Source: Anaerolineae bacterium (GTDB taxonomy: Bacteria; Chloroflexota; Anaerolineae; JAADDB01). From it: 6,072 nucleotides of DNA. Below are positions 1 through 5,316 of the stretch, in pieces; the stretch's first letter is position 1; each line of letters opens with the position of its first letter. The translations under genes were made by a program, and so were the position numbers. Location of the stretch: positions 1 through 6,072 of the forward strand of contig WGAA01000051.1 in NCBI GenBank assembly GCA_015489285.1, in the 5' to 3' direction. A model generated the notes under the pieces. That model ran no database searches. It was not told where the DNA came from and saw only the letters and a program-made list of their open reading frames with translations.

Positions 1-600
1 CCCTCGGACGCGTTCCGGCAGCTGATGGACAAAGGGTTTATCCGCCTGAACCTGCCGGAGCCGTTCCTCCCCTTTGCCCGGGGGAACTTCTTCACCCCCT
101 CCGGGAAGTGCGAGTTCTACAGTGAGCGAGCGCAGGCCGACGGGTTCGATCCCCTGCCCGACTTCGTAGCCCCTCACGAAGTGCCCCTGGAAGAGGAAAC
201 GGGGGCTTTGGCCTTTCTCTCCCCCTCAGCCCATTACTTCCTCAACTCCAATTACGCGAACGTGGAACGAATGCGCCGGCAGGAGGGAGGAGAACCGCGC
301 CTGCTCCTCCACCCCGAGGACGCCAAAGCGCGGGGCATTGTGGATGGGGATTGGGTTCGCGTGTATAATGGGCGAGGTGCATTGCACGTGCGCGCGCACG
401 TCACCCCCGACATCCGGCCCGGTGTGTGTGCAATCCCCAGTATCTGGTGGCGTCAGCACACACCTGACGGTCAGAGTGTCAATGTGCTGACATCGCAGCA
501 AGAAACGGATATGGGAGGAGGGGCCGCCTATTACGACGTGGCGGTCCGGGTTGAACGCGAAGGAGGCACATATGGGGAAAAAATGGCTCACGTTGAGTGA
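1..600 (+). CDS. Molybdopterin-dependent oxidoreductase, C-terminal part (5' end outside window)
   Basis: The reading frame is open from base 1 and ends at TGA 598-600, giving 199 visible residues of a protein that normally exceeds 600. The visible part has the TPSGKCEFYS segment (visible residues 32-41) that precedes the last domain in DMSO-reductase-superfamily enzymes. It then has a molydop-binding beta-barrel domain (about 70-185), including the DGDWVRVYNGRG turn and a closing NVLT...TDMGGGAAYYD stretch (161-179). In this family that domain contacts the guanine dinucleotide part of the Mo/W-bisMGD cofactor. Catalytic and Fe-S regions lie upstream, so the substrate cannot be named. A predicted start inside the window (ATG at 25) is only an internal methionine. 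The end overlaps the next gene by 29 bases in another frame, which suggests co-transcription and coupled translation. Confidence 0.9.
   Translation, partial: PSDAFRQLMDKGFIRLNLPEPFLPFARGNFFTPSGKCEFYSERAQADGFDPLPDFVAPHEVPLEEETGALAFLSPSAHYFLNSNYANVERMRRQEGGEPRLLLHPEDAKARGIVDGDWVRVYNGRGALHVRAHVTPDIRPGVCAIPSIWWRQHTPDGQSVNVLTSQQETDMGGGAAYYDVAVRVEREGGTYGEKMAHVE
562..566 (+). promoter_or_regulatory. Ribosome binding site fixing the start of the HTH gene
   Basis: GGAGG lies 5 bases upstream of ATG 572, inside the end of the molybdoenzyme gene. It argues for ATG 572 over the in-frame TTG at 551, which would place the Shine-Dalgarno sequence inside the coding region. Confidence 0.75.
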
Positions 601-1231
601 AGCCGCCGAACGGCTGGGAGTTCACCCGGCCACGTTACGGCACTGGGCAGATGCGGGGAAAATTCCATCCTTTCGTACCCCTGGAGGACATCGCCGGTTT
701 TCCGCGGAGGTCATAGATGCCTTTTTGAACGCCCAATCGACCGGCCAACTACCCGCACTCATCTCCACTCAACCCATCGTGGAACGGGCCCTGGAAGTCA
801 CCCGCTCTCGCCTTCCTCAGGCCCGCCAGGGGGCCCCCTGGTATGAGCGCTTCGACGAGAAGACTCGGCGCCGTAAACGCCAGCAGGGACAGCAACTCTT
901 CGCCCTGGCCATGCAATATGTGGCTAAACCCGAAGAGCGTCCCCGCATTTTGGAGCGAGCCCGTGCGTTGGGGCAAGCGTACGGCGTCGACAGCGTCCGC
1001 TTTGGCATCTCCCTGGTGGACACGTTGAAGGCCATCATGTTCTTTCGCCAGGCCCTGATCGATACCCTGGAGGCGAACGGGAGCCTGGCCGCGGGGCAAT
1101 CGGCCGCGAACTTCCGCATTGCCCAGGAGGTCGACCGGTTTACCCAGGAAGTCATGTACGCGACCGCGGAAGGGTTCGAACACGCCTTACGTCAGGCCCT
1201 GGAACGTTCGGACAACCGTCAGGAGGAATAG
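572..1231 (+). CDS. MerR/excisionase-type HTH protein with RsbR-like helical C-terminal domain
   Basis: A 219-residue protein, probably a transcriptional regulator. Residues 6-52 form a MerR/BldC-type winged helix: the LTLSEAAERLGVHPATLRHW helices followed by the wing motif TPGGHRRF (37-44). After a proline-rich linker, residues about 105-212 are a helical domain with a VDTLKAIMFFRQALIDTLE core (149-167). It resembles the N-terminal sensory domain of RsbR/RsbRD-type proteins; I recognise that resemblance by eye only and hold it loosely. No metal-binding cysteines of classical MerR proteins are present, so metal sensing is unlikely. The start is chosen from the GGAGG at 562-566. The gene overlaps the upstream molybdoenzyme by 29 bases, so it may control that enzyme or respond to its pathway (inference). 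Its 3' end overlaps the convergent neighbour by 13 bases. Confidence 0.82.
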   Translation: MGKKWLTLSEAAERLGVHPATLRHWADAGKIPSFRTPGGHRRFSAEVIDAFLNAQSTGQLPALISTQPIVERALEVTRSRLPQARQGAPWYERFDEKTRRRKRQQGQQLFALAMQYVAKPEERPRILERARALGQAYGVDSVRFGISLVDTLKAIMFFRQALIDTLEANGSLAAGQSAANFRIAQEVDRFTQEVMYATAEGFEHALRQALERSDNRQEE

Positions 1232-1860
1232 ACCCGCCGCCAAAAAGCAGCATCGAACACCGTGGTGCGCAATATGCTCTCCAAACCCGGATCCTGCACC
1301 CGTAGCCCCCGCCGGTCCTTCCAATAAGCCACCCATCCTTCGGCAAAGTAACGCCGGGGATCCGCGCGGGCGGCCTCGGTGCTCCCATACCCCAGGGCGA
1401 ATTGACGCTGCAACCGCCGCCCTACATCCCGCCACAAAGGCAAATATCCCCCTCCCTCAGAAAGCCATATCCCGTCGGCCACCCCGTCACACCCCAACAG
1501 GTGGTCGAACATGTGGGCTATGTAAAGGAGGGGATGTTCCCCCTGGCCTTTGAGCGCGCCCAGGGGGATGTAAGCCACCCCGGCCAGGCGACGCTGCCCC
1601 TCCACCACCTCCCCGGGTTCGTACCCGGATTCGCGTGCGGTCAGGACCACGTGCCCCGCGGGGTGATCCAACCAGAAACTCAGCAGGGGATCCGGAAACA
1701 GGCCGAAATAGCGGATGAGCTCCTCCACCGGTGCCCAGGGATGGGCAAACTGCCGCGCCAGCGCACGGGGCACCCGGGCCAGGGCGTGCTTGCGCACGTG
1801 GATCTTGTGCACTTGCAAACCCCGCAGGATCGCGGCCCGCTGTTCCGGATTATACGTCAT
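1219..1860 (-). CDS. Uncharacterised protein with degenerate HxxxH metallopeptidase-like motif
   Basis: A 213-residue soluble protein whose family I do not firmly recognise. ATG 1860 is preferred over the in-frame TTG at 1872 because GGGAGGGG (1863-1870) sits just before it. The second half contains HMFDH (residues 116-120), then LLGCDG, then YFAEGWVAYW (171-180). That spacing resembles the HExxH and downstream FAE(x)F zinc-ligand pattern of gluzincin-type peptidases such as the anthrax-lethal-factor-like group, but the catalytic glutamate position is methionine. If the match is real, the protein could bind metal yet lack normal peptidase activity. There is no signal peptide or membrane segment. 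It is the last gene of a minus-strand operon, 15 bases after the holin-like gene, and runs tail to tail into the HTH gene with a 13-base overlap. The coding call is secure; the fold assignment is weak. Confidence 0.75.
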   Translation of the reverse strand: MTYNPEQRAAILRGLQVHKIHVRKHALARVPRALARQFAHPWAPVEELIRYFGLFPDPLLSFWLDHPAGHVVLTARESGYEPGEVVEGQRRLAGVAYIPLGALKGQGEHPLLYIAHMFDHLLGCDGVADGIWLSEGGGYLPLWRDVGRRLQRQFALGYGSTEAARADPRRYFAEGWVAYWKDRRGLRVQDPGLESILRTTVFDAAFWRRVYSS

Positions 1861-1875
1861 ATCCCCTCCCAAAGG

Positions 1876-2226
1876 TCACTTGCTCATGTGCTGCCAGAGG
1901 GATAAGACCAGGGAAACCACCAACGCCCCCTCGATGGCCGCCAGCAACCCGGAAACTTCCAAAGAGAGGCCCAGACGTTGGCTGACCCAGGCGACGAAAT
2001 AGAAGAGAACCACGTTGAGGACCCAGGAGAACAGTCCCAGGGTCAGCCACCGCAGGGGGAGGGTAAGAAAGCGTAACACCGGCGCGACCCAGCTGTTGAC
2101 CGCGCCCAACAGAAGGCCTGCCCAAAGGACATCGCTCAGGTGCGGACTGCGAACTCCGGGTATCAGAACGACGGCAACCCACAGGGCAAAAACGTTGAAT
2201 GCCAGCCAGAGAATAAAACGCCTCAT
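1876..2226 (-). CDS. Phage_holin_4_2 (DUF360-like) family small membrane protein
   Basis: A 116-residue integral membrane protein with about four hydrophobic helices (roughly 4-22, 32-55, 60-82, 92-111). The central LLLGAVNSWVAPVLRFLTLP and LTLGLFSWVLN segments match the conserved core of the phage_holin_4_2 family (PF04020), which is widespread on bacterial chromosomes. Despite the name, most members have no shown lytic role, and no endolysin or phage gene is nearby, so I would not call it a prophage remnant. ATG 2226 is chosen over an upstream in-frame ATG at 2280: the ATG overlaps the TGA of the preceding mocA-like gene (ATGA), and a GGAGG lies about 10 bases upstream (2237-2241). The longer start would add 18 polar residues ahead of the first helix. 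The ATGA overlap implies translational coupling with the cytidylyltransferase gene. Confidence 0.85.
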   Translation of the reverse strand: MRRFILWLAFNVFALWVAVVLIPGVRSPHLSDVLWAGLLLGAVNSWVAPVLRFLTLPLRWLTLGLFSWVLNVVLFYFVAWVSQRLGLSLEVSGLLAAIEGALVVSLVLSLWQHMSK

Positions 2227-3515
2227 GAACCTGTTTCCTCCTCGTAGGTGTGTAACATCTCCCGCGTATCCACATCCCATCCCGCCGAAACGTCGGGCCA
2301 GGGGACGCGAACCACCGCTTCCGGATAGGCTCGGACGAGCTGACGCCCACCTGCATCCCCCTCCAATTGCCTCAAGGCCCCGAAAAAACGTCGGTCGAAA
2401 AGGACCGGAGCGCCGGGCCGTCCACCATAGGTGGGGACGACGATGCCCGCCAACGTGCGCCTGTGCTCGGCCATGAGGACGTTTATGAGGGCCGGGGAGA
2501 TACGAGGCTGGTCGGCCAGGGGAAACAGGGCCCCGTGCACCGGGGGCAGAGCCTCCACCCCGGCCCGAACACTTCGGCTTTGTCCCTCATGCCAATCGGG
2601 CGCATAAACAAGACGCAGAGGTGGGGAATCCGGGTTCCCATCCTGCCAGCGACGGACGACCTCTTCTACCCGATTTCGGTGTGCCCCCGTGACCACAACG
2701 ATCTCGTTCACCTCGCTCGCGGCCACGGCATCCAGAACGTGCCAGATGAGGGGACGCCCCCGCCATTCGACAACCTGCTTGGGACCGCCGAAACGTTTTC
2801 CCGCCCCGGCAGCCAGCACGACCGCGGCCACCCGCCCCCACACCTCCTTCACCCCATTGCTTTCCGGGGAATACGCCAGAACCTCCCGGACCGCGTTCGA
2901 GGGTCGTTCCAGAAGAGCACAGACGACGCCCTCCATCCCCCTGTGCATCCCACTCCCGTAGAGAACAATCACCTGCCTCTCGCCGACCGTTACCTCCCGG
3001 TAGCGGTCGACCAATCGGGCGGCCCAGCGGGGCACACCGCCCGAAGCGCTCGAGGAGTCCCCTATGTCCCTCCACGGGATGGTCAGGACCAGGACATGGG
3101 TTTTTCGAGGGAGGTCGTTATCGACCGGGGAGGTGAGGGAACGAGGACCGGCGTACACCAGGTAGATGTCGTGGGTGCCGCGCTCGGCCCACGTATCAAC
3201 CCATGCCGGGGGGACGCCCGAGGCCCGAGGGGGAGGATCGGAGGCGATCTCCTGGACGACCACAGAAAACGCCCTCCCTCGGGAGGATGGGGGAAAGGGC
3301 CCCGAAAGGGAGGCTGTGGGAACGGCGACGGGGTAAAGCGGCCGTATCCGGTGCAGCCAAAAAGGCGTCGTCGCGACGGCGAGAACACGAAGAGCTCGCG
3401 CGTGGGCCCTCTGAGCCAGGCGCCGAATGAGGTGAATCCTTTCCTCGGCCCCGACGAAAGTCATCACACACGGCCGAGGACATTCTTCCAAGCGCAACGC
3501 TTCCCAGATATCCAC
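2223..3515 (-). CDS. YqeC-like / MocA fusion: molybdenum cofactor cytidylyltransferase
   Basis: A 430-residue two-domain protein. Residues 229-430 are a complete MocA-type nucleotidyltransferase: signature LAAGAGKRFGGPKQ (234-247), PLADQPRIS (332-340), GRPGAPVLF (365-373), GDAGGRQL (386-393) and DVDTRE (414-419). MocA transfers CMP from CTP to Mo-molybdopterin, giving the cytosine-dinucleotide cofactor of xanthine-oxidase-type hydroxylases. Residues 1-225 align by eye with YqeC, the accessory protein of selenium-dependent molybdenum hydroxylases. Its P-loop (usually GAGGKTT) reads GAEERIH at 22-28, and the usual EADG reads YAGP at 121-124, so nucleotide binding is probably lost. The start is GTG 3515 with GGGGA about 7 bases upstream; this keeps the usual leading segment before the FVGA strand. 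An internal ATG (residue 18) is the alternative. First gene of a three-gene operon, coupled by ATGA to the holin-like gene. Confidence 0.85.
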   Translation of the reverse strand: MDIWEALRLEECPRPCVMTFVGAEERIHLIRRLAQRAHARALRVLAVATTPFWLHRIRPLYPVAVPTASLSGPFPPSSRGRAFSVVVQEIASDPPPRASGVPPAWVDTWAERGTHDIYLVYAGPRSLTSPVDNDLPRKTHVLVLTIPWRDIGDSSSASGGVPRWAARLVDRYREVTVGERQVIVLYGSGMHRGMEGVVCALLERPSNAVREVLAYSPESNGVKEVWGRVAAVVLAAGAGKRFGGPKQVVEWRGRPLIWHVLDAVAASEVNEIVVVTGAHRNRVEEVVRRWQDGNPDSPPLRLVYAPDWHEGQSRSVRAGVEALPPVHGALFPLADQPRISPALINVLMAEHRRTLAGIVVPTYGGRPGAPVLFDRRFFGALRQLEGDAGGRQLVRAYPEAVVRVPWPDVSAGWDVDTREMLHTYEEETGS

Positions 3516-3559
3516 CTAGCGTTCCCCGGCAAGATGAATTAAGGTCGTTCCACCACGTC

Positions 3560-3598
3560 TCTAATAAAGGTCTAATGCTCCACTAACGGCCATCTAAT
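3560..3598. repeat. Four CTAA motifs at exact 11-bp period (candidate operator)
   Basis: TCTAAT occurs at 3560, 3571 and 3593, with a weaker ACTAAC at 3582, so the CTAA core starts at 3561, 3572, 3583 and 3594. The spacing is exactly one helical turn each time. The copies at 3571 and 3593 extend to TCTAATGC. The array lies between the divergent yqeC-mocA and hsp20 genes. Direct repeats at 11 bp are the known target layout of PhoB/OmpR-type response regulators; which protein binds here is not shown. Confidence 0.6.
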
Positions 3599-3608
3599 GC
3601 AACCCGAT

Positions 3609-3614
3609 TATACA
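3609..3614 (+). promoter_or_regulatory. Possible -10 element of the hsp20 promoter
   Basis: TATACA sits 10 bases after the last TCTAAT repeat (ends 3598) and 61 bases before the hsp20 ATG. No convincing TTGACA-like -35 box lies 16-18 bases upstream; the phased repeats occupy that place, as in activator-dependent promoters. The hexamer alone matches the consensus at only four positions. Confidence 0.35.
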
Positions 3615-3660
3615 GGGAAGTGGAAACGCTGCCAAGGATGATGTGTGGAATCTCTGAGGA

Positions 3661-3670
3661 AAGGAGGTGA
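3661..3670 (+). promoter_or_regulatory. Strong ribosome binding site of hsp20
   Basis: AAGGAGGTGA is a ten-base match to the 16S rRNA anti-Shine-Dalgarno sequence. It overlaps the in-frame GTG at 3667 and lies 5 bases before ATG 3676 (8 bases from the GGAGG core), so ATG 3676 is the likely start. Confidence 0.85.
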
Positions 3671-3675
3671 GTGTG

Positions 3676-4125
3676 ATGGCCGCTCTGGTACGATGGGACC
3701 CGGTACGCGAGATGACGACCCTGCGCGACATGATGGACCGACTGATGGCGGAGGCGTTTGCCCCGATTGTGGAACGGACACCGTTGGAGAGCTGGGCGCT
3801 GATGCCGCGAGTGGACATGTACGAAACCGACGATGAGATCGTGGTCAAGGCCGTCCTGCCCGGAGTCAAGCCGGAAGATCTGGATATCACCATCACGGGC
3901 AATGTCCTGAGCATCAAGGGTGAGATCAAGGAAGAAGAGGAAGAGAAGGATGTGAATTACATCCGCAAGGAACGGATCTACGGCACCTTCCGGCGGGACT
4001 TGACCTTGCCCGTCGATGTGGACGCGGATAAGGCGAAGGCCGAGTTCGAGAACGGTATCCTGATCCTCCATCTGCCCAAGGTGGAGGCTGCCAAGCCCAA
4101 GCGCCTGGAGATCAAAACCAAGTAA
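3676..4125 (+). CDS. Hsp20 / alpha-crystallin family small heat shock protein
   Basis: A 149-residue ATP-independent holdase chaperone of the cytoplasm, which binds unfolding proteins and forms oligomers. The alpha-crystallin domain covers about 44-135: it begins at PRVDMYETDDEIVVKAVLPG, continues through LSIKGE and an acidic loop (EEEEEK, 86-91), and ends with the family signature GILILHLPK (127-135). The short C-terminal tail carries LEI (144-146), a version of the I/V/L-x-I/V/L motif that docks onto neighbouring dimers. The N-terminal arm (WDPVREMTTLRDMMDRLM) is typical of bacterial class A proteins. Length is normal. The start follows from the ribosome binding site; the ORF could extend to GTG 3667, which lies within that site. 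It appears to be a single-gene unit, with the phased CTAA repeats upstream and a hairpin after the stop. I see no CIRCE or HAIR heat-shock operator. Confidence 0.95.
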   Translation: MAALVRWDPVREMTTLRDMMDRLMAEAFAPIVERTPLESWALMPRVDMYETDDEIVVKAVLPGVKPEDLDITITGNVLSIKGEIKEEEEEKDVNYIRKERIYGTFRRDLTLPVDVDADKAKAEFENGILILHLPKVEAAKPKRLEIKTK

Positions 4126-4141
4126 CCCCCTCCTGGCCTGA

Positions 4142-4171
4142 AAGGGGGAAGGGGATGACCCCTTCCCCCTT
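4142..4171 (+). terminator. Hairpin terminator after hsp20
   Basis: A perfect 13-bp stem (4142-4154 with 4159-4171) closes a 4-base ATGA loop, 16 bases after the hsp20 stop. The arms are purine-only and pyrimidine-only. The following bases (CTATATAG) are AT-rich, but there is no clean T-run directly after the stem; a TTTTT occurs only at 4190-4194. Confidence 0.7.
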
Positions 4172-4195
4172 CTATATAGTCGCCGGCCGTTTTTC

Positions 4196-4225
4196 TTGCC
4201 GGGTCTTCCGCTCCTGCGGTATACT
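4196..4225 (+). promoter_or_regulatory. Sigma-70-type promoter for the 4312 gene
   Basis: TTGCCG (4196-4201) and TATACT (4220-4225) are separated by 18 bases, matching the housekeeping consensus at four and five of six positions. Transcription would start near 4232, leaving a leader of about 80 bases before ATG 4312. The promoter lies just downstream of the hsp20 terminator, which makes the following two genes a separate unit. Confidence 0.6.
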
Positions 4226-4256
4226 CTAGCACAACCACAACGAGGGGGAGAAGACG

Positions 4257-4281
4257 ACGCCTGTGGTCCAGCCGCAGGCGT
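4257..4281 (+). promoter_or_regulatory. Leader hairpin upstream of the 4312 gene, possible attenuator
   Basis: The arms 4257-4266 and 4272-4281 form a 10-bp stem with one G-T wobble and a 5-base TCCAG loop. The stem is followed by a T-rich GTTCTTATT. It lies inside the predicted leader, between promoter and start codon, so it could be a leaky terminator or an mRNA-stabilising structure. No known riboswitch class was recognised. Confidence 0.4.
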
Positions 4282-4311
4282 GTTCTTATTCCCGGACGTT
4301 GGGGGTGCTGT

Positions 4312-4950
4312 ATGGACGTGGAGCGGTGGGACGTACAACAGGCGTTGAAGCAATTCGTTGCCTTGCAAGAGGTCACGTCCGCGACCCGGGAGGCCCTAGC
4401 TCAAGCCATCGAAGATGAGCTGTTGCACCGCTCCCGGGCGCGTTTGAGCATCTCCATGAGGGATGCCTTGCGTTATCTGGAGGAGGTGCGAGAGGGGTTC
4501 ACCCTGAGCGTGCGGACGGAACAAGCCACGGATCTGCGAGAACTGGCGTACCTGGTAGACCAGTTGCTTATTGACTGGAGATGGCTCTCCGACGTGGGCA
4601 TTGAGCTTGGCTTGCCCGAGGTGGTGGAACGGGTAGGGCGACAGGTGTTGGCCTTTGCCATGGCCGCAATTGCCCTATCCATTATGCCCAAACTGCCCCC
4701 GGAGGCCGTCACGTTCCCGCTGAAACGCCTGTTCCCGGTACCCTCGTATGCAGACATCCCGGTGCCCAAGACGCCGGCCGAAGTTTGGGAACGCCTGGAG
4801 GAGGTGGAACGGGTAGTGTACATGGCCGGTATCCGCCCGCTACGCACATTGCACCCCTCCCCGTTGCGACGGGCGTACGCCTTTTTCGAAGCCAATGCCT
4901 GGGTTGCCGAACAACACGTCAACCGCTTCCTGGGACAGGGAAAGGGATAA
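4312..4950 (+). CDS. Uncharacterised helix-rich cytoplasmic protein
   Basis: A 212-residue protein I do not recognise. It has no cysteine, no signal peptide and no clear transmembrane helix; the most hydrophobic stretch (112-124) is short. Composition and periodicity point to an almost entirely alpha-helical protein, with charged amphipathic helices at about 5-65, 72-100 and 155-175 and a proline-rich break at 127-155 (PKLPPEAVTFP, then PVPSYADIPVPKTP). The C-terminal part (176-207) is rich in aromatic residues. ATG 4312 has a weak GGGGGTG ribosome site (4301-4307). Codon use and base composition match the neighbours, so it is a native gene. It is preceded by its own promoter and a leader hairpin, and 36 bases separate it from the downstream zinc-ribbon gene, probably in the same transcript. 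No function can be assigned. Confidence 0.8.
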   Translation: MDVERWDVQQALKQFVALQEVTSATREALAQAIEDELLHRSRARLSISMRDALRYLEEVREGFTLSVRTEQATDLRELAYLVDQLLIDWRWLSDVGIELGLPEVVERVGRQVLAFAMAAIALSIMPKLPPEAVTFPLKRLFPVPSYADIPVPKTPAEVWERLEEVERVVYMAGIRPLRTLHPSPLRRAYAFFEANAWVAEQHVNRFLGQGKG

Positions 4951-4986
4951 AAAGCCACACTATCTCACGACGTACGGAGGGCTAAG

Positions 4987-5253
4987 ATGCCGATATATGT
5001 CTATCGCTGTCGGGTATGCGGGGTAGAGTTCGAGAGAATGCAATCCTTTTCGGATAACACCGTGCCCCCATGTCCTAATGGACACACGAATGTGGTGCGG
5101 GTTCTGAAACCCCCGGCCATCCATTTCAAGGGGTCCGGGTGGTACATTACCGACAGTAAAAGGGGCAACGGGAAAAACCCCGCCAGCCAGCCGACAAAGG
5201 AATCCAGCAAAAGCCCATCGGAATCGTCCACCACTTCGGACAAAAAGGAGTAG
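4987..5253 (+). CDS. FmdB-family zinc ribbon protein
   Basis: An 88-residue protein of the FmdB/CxxC_CxxC_SSSS family. The N-terminal ribbon starts MPIYVYRC, with the first knuckle CRVCG (C8, C11). The second knuckle, normally CPxCG, reads CPNGH (C29, H33), so the site would be Cys3His if it binds zinc. The conserved PPAIHFKGSGWYITD block follows (50-64). The remainder is a disordered tail rich in Ser, Lys and Pro, typical of the family. FmdB was named as a putative regulator next to formamidase/amidase genes, but the function of most members is unknown. The start is supported by GGAGG at 4976-4980, six bases before the ATG. It lies 36 bases downstream of the uncharacterised helical gene and ends immediately before a strong hairpin. 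Confidence 0.9.
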   Translation: MPIYVYRCRVCGVEFERMQSFSDNTVPPCPNGHTNVVRVLKPPAIHFKGSGWYITDSKRGNGKNPASQPTKESSKSPSESSTTSDKKE

Positions 5254-5255
5254 GG

Positions 5256-5290
5256 TCTCGAAACTCGGCGCCAAGCGCCGAGTTTCGAGA
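5256..5290. terminator. Perfect 16-bp hairpin between convergent genes, probable bidirectional terminator
   Basis: Arms 5256-5271 and 5275-5290 are perfect reverse complements around a 3-base CAA loop. The hairpin begins 3 bases after the FmdB stop and lies 26 bases beyond the stop of the convergent trpB. Its position fits termination from both sides. Neither flank has a run of Ts, so this is an I-shaped hairpin and may depend on Rho or act mainly in transcript stability. Confidence 0.65.
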
Positions 5291-5316
5291 TGCAGCCTAC
5301 CCCCTCACGGTCTCTC

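Noticed and set aside
1402..1905. 167-codon plus-strand frame opposite the HxxxH protein
   Set aside because: Proline- and histidine-rich translation without domain. The minus-strand gene has a good ribosome site and operon spacing.
1876..2226. Holin-family gene as evidence of a prophage
   Set aside because: No other phage gene, integrase or att-like repeat is visible, and this family is common on ordinary chromosomes.
2367..3542. 391-codon open frame on the plus strand opposite the YqeC-MocA gene
   Set aside because: Its translation is low-complexity and rich in Gly, Pro, Arg and His with no domain. The minus strand carries clear MocA motifs throughout, so this is an antisense shadow of a GC-rich gene.
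3560..3603. CTAA repeats as a CRISPR array or integration repeat
   Set aside because: The repeats are only 4-8 bases with 5-base gaps, far too short for CRISPR, and they lie in a promoter-like position.
3516..3675. CIRCE, HAIR or RNA-thermometer control of hsp20
   Set aside because: No TTAGCACTC/GAGTGCTAA inverted repeat and no HAIR-type inverted repeat. No FourU or ROSE-like stretch in the leader could cover the ribosome site.
4183..4202. CCGGC...GCCGG stem around TTTTT as a second terminator
   Set aside because: Only 5 bp with a 10-base loop, the T-run is in the loop rather than after the stem, and it overlaps the -35 box of the next promoter.
3583..4368. 261-codon open frame on the minus strand opposite hsp20
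   Set aside because: Hsp20 is unmistakable on the plus strand, and the opposite frame has no recognisable domain and runs through the hsp20 terminator and the next promoter.
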